From the NCBI GenBank assembly GCA_026702615.1, contig JAPPBY010000020.1:1-64000 (forward strand): a stretch of DNA of 64,000 nucleotides, in the 5' to 3' direction. The notes under the pieces were generated by a model, which saw nothing but the letters and a program-made list of their open reading frames with translations, ran no database searches and was not told the origin of the DNA. The translations under genes and the position numbers were made by a program. This document shows positions 1 to 7,646 of the stretch, one piece after another. The DNA is from Chloroflexota bacterium. GTDB lineage: Bacteria; Chloroflexota; Dehalococcoidia; Tepidiformales; Tepidiformaceae. Position 1 is the first letter of the stretch. Each line of letters opens with the position of its first letter.

Positions 1-1
1 C

Positions 2-694
2 TCCGACAACGGCCTGCGTAACCGGTACGAGGATGCGTTCGGGGAGGATCTGGACGAACTGCCGGACGACTGCGCGTTCCAGCGGGGCGAGCACCTCTTC
101 CTCACGGCCGATTGCCGGGACAACAGCCGCGCGATCGCGTCGGAGTGGTTCGCGCGCGCGGTGGGGAGAGCGGACTTGACGCCGAGCTGGATCGAGAACG
201 GCGTCTTCGACTATCTCGTCACGCACTACATCGAGGGGGCGCCCCCCGAGTTGACCGACGACCGCATGCGGCGGGCGATCTTCTACGAACGGGTGCGGGA
301 CATCCGCCAGGACCGGGCAGCGGAGGACCTGCAGACGCTGGCCATGCTGTACGCGATCACCGACTACGGGGAGTTCGCGGACTGGCGGCGGTTCTACGGC
401 GCCGTCCTCTCGGGCCTGGATGCGGAGGTCGCATTCGAGAGCATCTTCAGCGCGACCCTGCAGGAGTTCTACGCGGACTTCGAGGAATGGGCGGACCACC
501 AGAAGATCATTCTCATCTCGACCGCGTTCCCGTCGTGCCTGGCGGCCTCGGAGCACCTCAGGCGACAAGCGGGCTCGGTCGGCGTCGGCTTCGGCTACCC
601 GGACTACCGGGTGCCGCTGGAGGAGGACGACGACGGCGATGGCGTCGTGTGCGAGGGCTTCATCGCGCCGACGAAGCTTCCACCCACGCAGTAG
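2..694 (+). CDS. Secreted-type Excalibur-domain protein, 5' end cut by window
   Basis: The reading frame is open from base 2 to the TAG at 692-694, so the N-terminus lies outside the window. The protein aligns along its visible length with the next gene (shared YEDAFGE, FQRGEHLF, FYADFEEWA-like blocks), so the pair are paralogues. The C-terminus has DDDGDGVVCE, the Asp-rich calcium-binding core of an Excalibur domain, with an upstream Cys (PSCLAASEHL). The middle looks like a gluzincin peptidase in which the HExxH position reads SEWFA and the downstream Glu ligand is Asp (FDYL), so it is probably not a catalyst. Function unknown; extracellular location is inferred from the paralogue. Confidence 0.8.
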   Translation, partial: SDNGLRNRYEDAFGEDLDELPDDCAFQRGEHLFLTADCRDNSRAIASEWFARAVGRADLTPSWIENGVFDYLVTHYIEGAPPELTDDRMRRAIFYERVRDIRQDRAAEDLQTLAMLYAITDYGEFADWRRFYGAVLSGLDAEVAFESIFSATLQEFYADFEEWADHQKIILISTAFPSCLAASEHLRRQAGSVGVGFGYPDYRVPLEEDDDGDGVVCEGFIAPTKLPPTQ

Positions 695-741
695 GGGGCG
701 CGGGGTAGGCTCCCCTACCGTCCACGATCCGCCCCCGGGCA

Positions 742-747
742 TAGACT
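742..747 (+). promoter_or_regulatory. -10 box for the leaderless gene at 754
   Basis: TAGACT followed by exactly 6 nt and then ATG. Transcription would start at or beside the start codon. Confidence 0.6.
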
Positions 748-753
748 ACGACC

Positions 754-1965
754 ATGAAAGCGGCCGTCATCGCGGCGCTCGTGGCGATCATCGCCATCGG
801 GGGAGCGTTCGGCGCGTTTGCCGCGACCCGCACGATAGAGACAAGCGTCGATCTGGAGATGGAGTTCTGGGTCGACGTTAATTCTTCCACGGCGTTCGTG
901 AGCACCCGCCAGGAGGACGGGGGCGAGTGGATCACGCATGACTTCCACGTGGAGCTCAGCCCCTACTCCCCAACGTCGAGCCTGCTGGTGAGCGAGCCGG
1001 TGACGCTCTCCGTACCGGTCACATTCGATCTGGAGGTAGCGGACCCGCCCCCCCTCACGCCCCTGCCGGCAGCGGCGCCGCACCTGCCGCCGGGAGAAGA
1101 GCCCTCGGGGCGGGGGCGGTGCTGCAGGGTGCGGGGTATGCCGGACAACCGCTCGGCGCAGCGCGCGATCTCGGCGGAGATGCGCAAGGTGATCGCGTTC
1201 GCGCGCACGAACTTCGGGCTGACGCACGAGGGGTCGATCACGATCAACATCTCGTGGACGCCCGGGGGGCTGCTGGTCCGGTACGAGGATGCGTTCGGGG
1301 AAACGCTCGAGGAGCTGCCGGACGAGTGCTCGTTCCAGCGGGGGACGCACTTCTTTTTCGCGCCCCAGTGCCGGGAGAACCCCGACGCGATCGCCCGGGA
1401 GTGGTTCACCTACGCGGTGAAGGCTCACTACGTGAGCGTGCGCTGGCTGGGGGTGGCGACGGCGGAGTACTACTACACGCTGTACCGGACGGGGAAGCCG
1501 CCGACGGTGCGGGACGACCGCTACCGGTCGGCAATCTTCCACCAGGAGGCGACGGCGCTGCGGCAGGGGCGGGGTCACGACGACCTGATGACGGCGGCGG
1601 CGCTGTTCGCGCTCGAGAGGTACGGGACGGAGGAGAGCTGGCTGGCGCTCTACGAGGACCTGCTGGACGGGGCGGAGATCCACACGGCCTTCGAGGAGTG
1701 GTTCGGGGTCTCGCTGCTGCGCTTCTACCAGGACTTCGAGGCGTGGGCGGCGCGGGAGCGGACGAACATGCTGGCGCTGGCGTACGGGTCGTGCGGGGAG
1801 GCGGCGCGCTACCTCTCGCCACGGGCGTTCGATGACGGGGGCGGGTTCCCGGACTTCCGCGTGCCGCTGGAGTACGACGATGACGGGGACGGGTACGTCT
1901 GCGAGGAGTACGCGCGGCTCCAGGAAGAAGAGCTGCTGTGCATTGTCGCGGGGGAAGGGGACTGA
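754..1965 (+). CDS. Secreted Excalibur-domain protein with degenerate metalloprotease-like core
   Basis: A 403-residue protein. Residues 1-24 are a signal peptide or membrane anchor (MKAAVIAALVAIIAIGGAFG), followed by a Pro-rich stretch near residues 92-120. The core matches the preceding gene. The C-terminus carries DDDGDGYVCE, the Excalibur Ca2+-binding loop, with its partner Cys in YGSCGEAARYL. A region resembling HExxH...W..E gluzincins reads REWFT...RWLGVATAEYYY: the first Glu and a distal Glu remain, but both His ligands are gone. Inference: a cell-surface protein derived from a protease that has lost zinc. The start is supported by a leaderless -10 box 6 nt upstream. Confidence 0.8.
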   Translation: MKAAVIAALVAIIAIGGAFGAFAATRTIETSVDLEMEFWVDVNSSTAFVSTRQEDGGEWITHDFHVELSPYSPTSSLLVSEPVTLSVPVTFDLEVADPPPLTPLPAAAPHLPPGEEPSGRGRCCRVRGMPDNRSAQRAISAEMRKVIAFARTNFGLTHEGSITINISWTPGGLLVRYEDAFGETLEELPDECSFQRGTHFFFAPQCRENPDAIAREWFTYAVKAHYVSVRWLGVATAEYYYTLYRTGKPPTVRDDRYRSAIFHQEATALRQGRGHDDLMTAAALFALERYGTEESWLALYEDLLDGAEIHTAFEEWFGVSLLRFYQDFEAWAARERTNMLALAYGSCGEAARYLSPRAFDDGGGFPDFRVPLEYDDDGDGYVCEEYARLQEEELLCIVAGEGD

Positions 1966-1990
1966 GGGGCGGCGGGCGAGCTGCGCTCGC

Positions 1991-2094
1991 GGTGGTCAGT
2001 GGTCGGTGGTCGGTGGTCGGTCCCCACATCCCCACCCCGGGGGCCGGCGAGCAACGCGAGCCAACCAACCACCGATCACCAGTCACCGACCACC
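1991..2094. repeat. Inverted-repeat unit 1 of GGTCGGT-type heptamers
   Basis: The left arm (1991-2025) is built from reiterated GTGGTCG/GGTCGGT heptamers followed by CCCC. The right arm (2061-2094) carries the complementary ACCGACCACC-type sequence. The two could fold into a large hairpin around a C/G-rich centre. The same words recur at 2217-2290 and inside the gene at 2291-2899. Confidence 0.75.
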
Positions 2095-2097
2095 GGG

Positions 2098-2103
2098 TAG
2101 ACT
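2098..2103 (+). promoter_or_regulatory. -10 box for the 28-residue peptide
   Basis: TAGACT, 6 nt, ATG: the same geometry as at 742 and 51664. It lies directly at the edge of repeat unit 1. Confidence 0.5.
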
Positions 2104-2109
2104 GCGCGC

Positions 2110-2196
2110 ATGTGGAGAACGATCGGGGTTCTGAGCGTCGTGTGCCTGGGGTTCATCGGGCTGCTGGTGGGGCTGTCCCTGGGCGGGATGGGGTAG
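2110..2196 (+). CDS. 28-residue single-span membrane peptide
   Basis: A short ORF of 28 codons (MWRTIGVLSV... to a Gly-rich end) encoding one hydrophobic segment of about 20 residues (IGVLSVVCLGFIGLLVGLSL). It has a TAGACT box 6 nt upstream of ATG and sits between two inverted-repeat units. The promoter geometry is the main argument that it is a gene. Function unknown; it may be a small membrane protein or part of the repeat cassette. Confidence 0.45.
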   Translation: MWRTIGVLSVVCLGFIGLLVGLSLGGMG

Positions 2197-2216
2197 GGGC
2201 GGCGCGGAGCGCCGCC

Positions 2217-2290
2217 GGTGGTTGGTGATCGGTGATCGGTGATCGGTCCCCACAACCCCACCGACCACCGACGACCGACCACTGACCACC
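2217..2290. repeat. Inverted-repeat unit 2 of GGTGATCGGT / GGTCGGT heptamers
   Basis: The left arm 2217-2251 (GGTGATC heptamers, ending GGTCCCC) is complementary in type to the right arm 2260-2290 (ACCGACCACCGACGACCGACC...). The right arm runs straight into the ATG at 2291, so the repeat occupies the ribosome-binding region of the next gene. Confidence 0.75.
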
Positions 2291-2899
2291 ATGGATGGGA
2301 TTGTTTCGCGACACGTGAACCGGCGGGTGAGCCGTCCGCTGGCGGCCGGGCTCGCGCACACGCCGGTGACGCCGAACGGGGCGACGTGGTTCACGCTGGC
2401 GTTCTCGCTGGGGATGGGGGCGCTGGTGGCGGTGGGGCAGCACGTGGCGGGGGGCATCGGCATCCAGCTGGCAAGCATCATCGACGGGGTGGACGGGGAC
2501 CTGGCGCGGCTGACGGGGAAGACGTCGCGCTTCGGGGCGGCGCTGGACGCGATCGCGGACCGGTACGCGGACGCGGCCATCCTGGGGGGGATGACGGTGT
2601 ACGCGGCGCGCTTCGAGGACTGGCCGAACGCGGCGGTGGTGGGGGCGCTGGCGCTGGCGGGGTCGCTGACGGTGAGCTACAGCCGTGCGCGGGCGGAGGC
2701 GGAGGGGGTGTGGGGGGTGGTCGGTGGTCGGTGGTCGGTGGTCGGTGGGCTGGGGATGCTGGCGACGCGGGACGTGCGTCTGTTGGTGGCGGCGGCGGGG
2801 ACGGTGGCGGGGCAGTGCTACTGGACGCTGGTCGTGCTGGGGGTGGCAAGCGGGGTAACGGTGGCGGTGCGGCTGGTGCGGGGTCGGTTTGGGGGCTAG
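2291..2899 (+). CDS. CDP-alcohol phosphatidyltransferase family protein
   Basis: A 202-residue membrane enzyme expected to transfer a phosphatidyl group from a CDP-activated lipid to an alcohol in phospholipid synthesis. The family signature D-x2-DG-x2-AR-x8-G-x3-D-x3-D is complete (DGVDGDLARLTGKTSRFG...LDAIADRYAD, about residues 65-95). Several hydrophobic segments follow. After SYSRARAEAEG (about residue 139) the protein reads VWGVVGGRWSVVGG, which is the translation of the intergenic heptamer repeat inserted in frame (2716-2749). The usual loop between membrane helices is therefore replaced by repeat-derived sequence. The polar head-group substrate is not identifiable. No clear Shine-Dalgarno is present because repeat DNA abuts the ATG. 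Confidence 0.8.
   Translation: MDGIVSRHVNRRVSRPLAAGLAHTPVTPNGATWFTLAFSLGMGALVAVGQHVAGGIGIQLASIIDGVDGDLARLTGKTSRFGAALDAIADRYADAAILGGMTVYAARFEDWPNAAVVGALALAGSLTVSYSRARAEAEGVWGVVGGRWSVVGGLGMLATRDVRLLVAAAGTVAGQCYWTLVVLGVASGVTVAVRLVRGRFGG
2716..2749 (+). repeat. Heptamer repeat embedded in coding sequence
   Basis: Reiterated GGTGGTCGGTGGTCGGT, the same repeat as in the flanking intergenic units, lies in frame within the phosphatidyltransferase gene and translates as a GGRWSVVGG segment. Confidence 0.8.
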
Positions 2900-3150
2900 A
2901 GCAGCTTCACGAGGGCGACGACGGCGCCGATGATGACGCCTCCCTGGATGAGGGCGGCGCGATAGAACTCGGCGCGGAATTCGGCCATCTCCGTTCGGAC
3001 GACCTGCAGCTCGGCGCGGAGGATGTCGCGGGTGACGACTTCGCTGGTGGCTTCCTCGACGACTTCGACGATGCCGTCGGCGGCGGGCTCGGGGAGTCCG
3101 CGGCCAAGGAGCTTCTGGACGGCTTCGCGCGAGTTGAAGGTAAGGGCCAT
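2896..3150 (-). CDS. DUF1640-like coiled-coil membrane protein (copy 1)
   Basis: An 84-residue protein beginning MALTFNSREAVQKLL. The pattern (N-terminal FNSREAVQKLLGRG-PEPAADGIVEVVEEAT, then a central charged coiled coil LRAELQVVRTEMAEFRAEF, then one C-terminal transmembrane helix) fits the DUF1640/CCDC90-like family. Its function in bacteria is unclear. It shares a 4-nt convergent overlap with the phosphatidyltransferase stop codon. The gene at 3221 is a paralogue on the opposite strand. The start was chosen because the paralogue begins at the equivalent residue. Confidence 0.75.
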   Translation of the reverse strand: MALTFNSREAVQKLLGRGLPEPAADGIVEVVEEATSEVVTRDILRAELQVVRTEMAEFRAEFYRAALIQGGVIIGAVVALVKLL

Positions 3151-3194
3151 CGCTCTTGCAGGGTGACACACTTGTAGGACGATGGAGACATCTT

Positions 3195-3200
3195 TACAAT
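3195..3200 (+). promoter_or_regulatory. -10 box of the second DUF1640-like gene
   Basis: TACAAT, 20 nt before the ATG at 3221. It matches the TANNNT class seen throughout the window. Confidence 0.5.
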
Positions 3201-3220
3201 GGTTCGCGGGTAGCACTGGG

Positions 3221-3490
3221 ATGTCGTTCACGTTCGACACGTTGCAGGCGGTCCAGCGGCTCCGCGAGCGTGGGGTCGATGAGCCTGCGGCGGAGGGGAT
3301 GGTGGAGATGGTGGCGGAGGCCACGAGCCCGCTGGTCACGCGGGAATACCTCGACGCGCGGCTGGAAGCGGGATTCGAGAGGCAGCGGGCGGAGCTCCAC
3401 CACACGCTGATGGTGCTGGGGCTGAGCCTGGCGGGACTGGTGATCGGGACGGCGGGGGTTTCACTGGCGGCCGCAGCGCTGCTGTTCTAA
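3221..3490 (+). CDS. DUF1640-like coiled-coil membrane protein (copy 2)
   Basis: An 89-residue paralogue of the divergent gene at 2896-3150. MSFTFDTLQAVQRLRERG aligns with MALTFNSREAVQKLLGRG, and VTREYLDARLEAGFERQRAEL aligns with the coiled-coil part. One C-terminal membrane helix follows (LGLSLAGLVIGTAGVSLAAA). An in-frame ATG at 3182 exists, but the -10 box at 3195 lies downstream of it and the paralogue alignment favours 3221. The pair probably forms homo- or hetero-oligomers at the membrane; function unknown. Confidence 0.75.
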   Translation: MSFTFDTLQAVQRLRERGVDEPAAEGMVEMVAEATSPLVTREYLDARLEAGFERQRAELHHTLMVLGLSLAGLVIGTAGVSLAAAALLF

Positions 3491-3527
3491 CCAGGGTGGT
3501 CGCCAAGAGCCAATAGCCCCGAGCGCT

Positions 3528-3533
3528 TACCCT
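3528..3533 (+). promoter_or_regulatory. -10 box for leaderless P-type ATPase gene
   Basis: TACCCT followed by 7 nt and ATG. Confidence 0.5.
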
Positions 3534-3540
3534 TAAAGGT

Positions 3541-5985
3541 ATGGCGAGCGCGGCGGTCGGTGTAAGCGAGGGCCTTGGTCCGGGGACGGGGCTGACGGAG
3601 GCGGAGGCGGCGCGGCGGCTGGAGGCGGGCGAGGGGAACGTCGATACGACGCGGCAACGCACGGACTGGGACGTGGTGCGGTCGAACGCACTCACGTTCT
3701 TCAACGTGGTCCTGCTCGTGATGATCGTGGCGCTGCTGGTGGTGGGAGAGTTCCGGGACGGGCTGTTCGTGGGGGTGGTCGTGTTCGCGAACGTGGTCGT
3801 CTCGACGTACCAGGAGCTGCACGCCGTACGGACGCTGCGGTCGCTGGTGGCGCTGACGGCGCCGCGGGCGCGGGTGGTGCGGGGCGGCGAGGAGCGCGAG
3901 GTCCCGGCGGAAGAGGTCGTGCGGGGGGACGTCGTGCACCTGCTACCGGGGGACCAAGTGGTGGCGGACGGGCCGGTGACGGGGCGGGCGGCGGAGGTCG
4001 ACGAGTCACTCCTGACAGGGGAGGCGGACTCGATCCGGAAGGTTCCGGGCGACGAGCTGCTGTCGGGATCGTTCTGCGTGGCGGGAGACCTGTACTACAC
4101 GGCGGAGCGGGTCGGGAACGAGGCGTACGCGCTCAAGCTGACATCGGACGCGCGCCAGCTCGTGCGCCGCATGACGCCGCTGCAGATCCATCTGAGGCGG
4201 CTGCTGCGCGTGCTGGTGGGAGCGACGATCGTGCTGACGCTGGCGATCGTGATCTCGTACAGCGTCGACGACCGCGGACTCGCGGAGTCGCTCAAGGCGA
4301 CGACAGCGACGGTGACGACGGTCGTGCCGGTGGGTCTCCTGCTGGGGATAACGGTGGCGTTCGCGGTGGGGGCGGTGCGGGTGTCGCGGGCGGGGGCGAT
4401 CGTGCAGGACATCCAGGCGGTGGAGGCGCTCAACTACGCGGACGTCGTCTGCCTCGACAAGACGGGCACACTGACGGCGAACCGGCTCACGGTGCAAGGG
4501 GTCACCTGGGCGTCGGGGGTCTCGGGCCTGGAGGGGTGGCTGGGGGCGTTCGCGTCGGCCACGGCGGACGAGAGCAAGACGGCGTCGGCTCTGGCGGACC
4601 GCTTCGCGGGGGGGAAGAACGCAGCGGTTCCAGACGCGCAGGTGCCGTTCAGCTCGGCGCGGCGCTGGAGCGCGGTGCAGCTGTCGGCGGGCCCCGAGCG
4701 GCGGACGTTCGTGCTGGGGGCGCCGGAGGCGCTGATCACGGTGGGGCAGGCAGACGAGCTGCTGGCGGCATACGAGTCGGCGAGCGCGCGGGGCCTGCGG
4801 GGCGTGGCGTTCGCGGAGGTGACAGCGCTACCCGACCCGGACGCGCCTCTCGTGAACGTGCGCCCGCTCGCGCTCATCACCATCGGGGACGTGCTGCGTC
4901 CGGAGGTGAAGGAAGCGTTCCGGCTGATGGAGCAACTGGGGATCGAGCCGAAGATCATCAGTGGGGACAACCCACAGACGGTGGCGGCGCTGCTCCAGCA
5001 GCTCCGCATCGTGACTCCCGGCGGCGCAATCTCGGGGTCGGACCTGGACAAGCTCTCCGGAGCAGCGTTCGCCGAGGCGGTTGAGTCACACAGCATCTTC
5101 GGACGCATCTCGCCGCAACAGAAGAGCCGCATCGTCGAAGTCCTGCGGGAGCAGGGACGCTTCGTGGCGATGGTCGGGGACGGGGCGAACGACGTGCACG
5201 CGCTGCGGGCGGCCGACATCGCCGTGGCGATGGAGTCGGGCACGTCGACGGCGCGGGGGGTGGCGGGAATCGTGCTCGTCCGGGATTCGTTCTCGGCGCT
5301 GATCCGGGGGGCGCAGGAGGCCAAGTTCGTGCTCGGGAACTCGGCCCGGCTGAGCAAGCTCTTCATGGCGAAGAGCGTGTACGCCTACCTCCTCATCTTC
5401 GCGACGAGCCTGCTGGGCCTGGACTTCCCCTTCCTGCCGCGGCACGGGTCGCTGACGGCGACGCTCGCGCTGGGCATCCCCGCGGTCTTCATCTCCATCA
5501 GCATCCCACCGCCCCAGGCAGGCAAGGACTTCCTCACGAACGTCCTGCGCTTCGCGTTGCCGGCCGGCATCTCACTGGCCATCGTGGCGATGATCGTGCA
5601 GGTCTTCGTCGAGTGGGCGTTCAACCAGGGCGTTGAGGAATCGCGGACGCTGGTGTCGCTGGTGATAGGGTTCACCAGCATCGGCTTCATGATCGAGGTG
5701 CTGGGCTTCCAGGGAGCGTCGTTCCGCAGCCTGACGCGTCCCGTCATGACCTTATTCCTCGGGGGACTGCTGGGGTTCCTGCTCGTCCTGACGGTGTACA
5801 CGCCGTGGCTCCGCGACTTCTTCGACTTCTCCCCGATCAACGCGGGCGAGTGGGCGGTCGTGGGCGTGGGGACGGCGGCGGCGCTTGCCGGCCAGTACTA
5901 CGTGAGCCACCACTGGCGCGAGATCATCGCCTTCCTGCTGGCTACACCGGGAAGGAAGGACCGGCTCCGGGGGAGACCGGCGTAG
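3541..5985 (+). CDS. Cation-transporting P-type ATPase (CtpE-like)
   Basis: An 814-residue P-type ATPase that would couple ATP hydrolysis to cation movement across the plasma membrane. Seen: an N-terminal cation-ATPase domain; two membrane helices near residues 50-95; the actuator loop with DESLLTGEAD; helix M4 with PVGLLLG (about residue 263); the phosphorylation motif DKTGTLT (Asp about 306); the hinge motif GDGANDVHAL (about 546); and six C-terminal membrane helices. The closest recognisable type is mycobacterial CtpE, a calcium transporter, but M4 has PVGL where that type has PEGL, so the ion is uncertain. Single gene, leaderless promoter. Confidence 0.9.
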   Translation: MASAAVGVSEGLGPGTGLTEAEAARRLEAGEGNVDTTRQRTDWDVVRSNALTFFNVVLLVMIVALLVVGEFRDGLFVGVVVFANVVVSTYQELHAVRTLRSLVALTAPRARVVRGGEEREVPAEEVVRGDVVHLLPGDQVVADGPVTGRAAEVDESLLTGEADSIRKVPGDELLSGSFCVAGDLYYTAERVGNEAYALKLTSDARQLVRRMTPLQIHLRRLLRVLVGATIVLTLAIVISYSVDDRGLAESLKATTATVTTVVPVGLLLGITVAFAVGAVRVSRAGAIVQDIQAVEALNYADVVCLDKTGTLTANRLTVQGVTWASGVSGLEGWLGAFASATADESKTASALADRFAGGKNAAVPDAQVPFSSARRWSAVQLSAGPERRTFVLGAPEALITVGQADELLAAYESASARGLRGVAFAEVTALPDPDAPLVNVRPLALITIGDVLRPEVKEAFRLMEQLGIEPKIISGDNPQTVAALLQQLRIVTPGGAISGSDLDKLSGAAFAEAVESHSIFGRISPQQKSRIVEVLREQGRFVAMVGDGANDVHALRAADIAVAMESGTSTARGVAGIVLVRDSFSALIRGAQEAKFVLGNSARLSKLFMAKSVYAYLLIFATSLLGLDFPFLPRHGSLTATLALGIPAVFISISIPPPQAGKDFLTNVLRFALPAGISLAIVAMIVQVFVEWAFNQGVEESRTLVSLVIGFTSIGFMIEVLGFQGASFRSLTRPVMTLFLGGLLGFLLVLTVYTPWLRDFFDFSPINAGEWAVVGVGTAAALAGQYYVSHHWREIIAFLLATPGRKDRLRGRPA

Positions 5986-5991
5986 GCCGGC

Positions 5992-6891
5992 CTACCAGCC
6001 GCGCTTGGCGAGGACCTCTTCCTCCGGCAGGGAGGCCACGGAGAGGCCGCGCATGGCGGCTCCGAGGCCGCGGGAGACCTGCGCCAGCAGCTCGTCGTCC
6101 TCGTAGTGGGTAACGGCCTGGACGATGGCGTTGGCGACGGCGGGCGGATCCTCCGACTTGAAGATGCCGGAGCCGACGAACACGCCGTCGGCGCCGAGTC
6201 GCATCATCAGGGCGGCGTCGGCGGGCGTGGCGACGCCGCCGGCGGCGAAATTGACGACGGGCAGACGGCCTTCGTCGCGGACGCGCTGCACGAGCTCGAC
6301 GGGGGCGCCGAGGTTCTTGGAGGCGGTGTAGACCTCGTCCTCGGAGAGGTTGCGAAGGCGGCGGATCTCGTCCTGGACGGCGCGCATGTGGCGCACGGCC
6401 TCGACGATGTCGCCGGTGCCGGCTTCGCCCTTGGTGCGGATCATCGCGGCGCCCTCGGCGATGCGGCGGAGGGCCTCGCCCAGGTCACGACAACCGCAGA
6501 CGAAGGGCACGGTGAACTCGTGCTTGTTGATGTGATGGGCCTCGTCGGCGGGGGTGAGCACCTCGGACTCGTCGATGTAGTCGACGCCGAGGGCCTGGAG
6601 GACGCCGGCCTCGACGAAGTGGCCGATGCGGGCCTTGGCCATGACCGGGATGCTGACGGCCTCGGTGATGCGCACGATGATCTCGGGATCGCTCATGCGG
6701 GCGACGCCGCCGTCCTTGCGGATGTCAGCGGGGACACGCTCGAGGGCCATGACAGCGCAGGCCCCGGCTTCCTCGGCGATGCGGGCATGCTCGGGCGATA
6801 CGACGTCCATGATGACGCCGCCCTTGAGCATCTGCGCCAGGCCGGCCTTGACCGTCCAGGTTCCGCGCTCGCTCGCTCCGTTTTCGCTCAT
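5992..6891 (-). CDS. pdxS: Pyridoxal 5'-phosphate synthase, lyase subunit PdxS
   Basis: A 299-residue TIM-barrel enzyme that makes PLP from ribose 5-phosphate, glyceraldehyde 3-phosphate and ammonia. Conserved blocks are clear: [52 protein letters not shown] (Schiff-base Lys) and [11 protein letters not shown] (second active-site Lys). Length is typical. The glutaminase partner PdxT, usually adjacent, is not next to it or anywhere in this window, so ammonia must come from an unlinked PdxT or from free ammonium. A TAAGCT -10 box lies upstream at about 6943-6948, giving a leader of roughly 45 nt. It is convergent with the ATPase. Confidence 0.97.
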   Translation of the reverse strand: MSENGASERGTWTVKAGLAQMLKGGVIMDVVSPEHARIAEEAGACAVMALERVPADIRKDGGVARMSDPEIIVRITEAVSIPVMAKARIGHFVEAGVLQALGVDYIDESEVLTPADEAHHINKHEFTVPFVCGCRDLGEALRRIAEGAAMIRTKGEAGTGDIVEAVRHMRAVQDEIRRLRNLSEDEVYTASKNLGAPVELVQRVRDEGRLPVVNFAAGGVATPADAALMMRLGADGVFVGSGIFKSEDPPAVANAIVQAVTHYEDDELLAQVSRGLGAAMRGLSVASLPEEEVLAKRGW

Positions 6892-6958
6892 GGCCTTCTC
6901 CCGCGCCTGCCCGGCGGCTGTCTTCTATCTCGTGCTGCTAGCTTAGGCCGTTTTGCGG

Positions 6959-7609
6959 TCAGTGGCTGGCCCGGCGACGGACGAGGGTGAGGCCGTCGCG
7001 GACGGTGAGCATGACCACCTCGACGCGCTCGTCGCGGGCGAGCTGCTCGTTGAGGGCGCGGATGGCCTTCGTATCGGCGGTCTGGTCGGAGTCGTCGAGG
7101 ACGCGGCCGGACCAGAGGACGTTGTCGAAGGCGATGAGGCCGCCCTCAGCGAGCTTCGGCAGGACGGCCTCGTAGTAGGCGGGGTAGTTGGCCTTGTCGG
7201 CATCGACGAACACGAACGCGAAGGGGCCGTCGAGCTCCGCGATGGTGTCGAGGGCGGGGCCGAAGCGGAGCTCGATGCGGTCGCCGACGGGGCTGCGGTC
7301 GAAGTTGGCCTGAGCTATGTCGGCATGTTCGCGGCTGATCTCGCAGGTGTAGAGCTTGCCGCCCTCGGGCAGGGCCTCGGCCATGGAGAGGGCGGAGTAG
7401 CCGGTGAAGCAGCCGATCTCGAGGACCTGCCGGGGCTGGAGGATGCCCACGAGGAAGTTCAGCAGCCGCCCTTCGAGCCGCCCGGTGAGCATGCGCGCGC
7501 GTTCGCCGAGCGCCTCGGTCTTGCGGGCGACCTCCTGGAGAAGGGGCGGCTCGGGAGTCGTGCTGGCGGCCGCGTACTCCTCAAGCTCGGCAGGAACGAT
7601 CTCGTCCAT
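6959..7609 (-). CDS. Class I SAM-dependent O-methyltransferase
   Basis: A 216-residue protein of the caffeoyl-CoA/catechol O-methyltransferase type. Motif I (VLEIGCFTGYSALSMAEALP) binds SAM. VFVDADKANYPAYYE and FDNVLWSGRVLDD contain the metal-binding Asp/Asn residues expected for a divalent-cation-dependent catechol-type enzyme. Cytosolic. The substrate is unknown; such enzymes methylate vicinal hydroxyls on small aromatics. It lies upstream of pdxS on the same strand but has a 67-nt gap and the pdxS promoter between them. Confidence 0.88.
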   Translation of the reverse strand: MDEIVPAELEEYAAASTTPEPPLLQEVARKTEALGERARMLTGRLEGRLLNFLVGILQPRQVLEIGCFTGYSALSMAEALPEGGKLYTCEISREHADIAQANFDRSPVGDRIELRFGPALDTIAELDGPFAFVFVDADKANYPAYYEAVLPKLAEGGLIAFDNVLWSGRVLDDSDQTADTKAIRALNEQLARDERVEVVMLTVRDGLTLVRRRASH

Positions 7610-7646
7610 GGGGCCTCGGGCCTCCCGGCGACGGTTCAGCGAGTCG

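Noticed and set aside
5992-6891. pdxS as part of a pdxST operon
   Set aside because: No glutaminase-type PdxT reading frame lies on either side; the neighbours are an ATPase and a methyltransferase.
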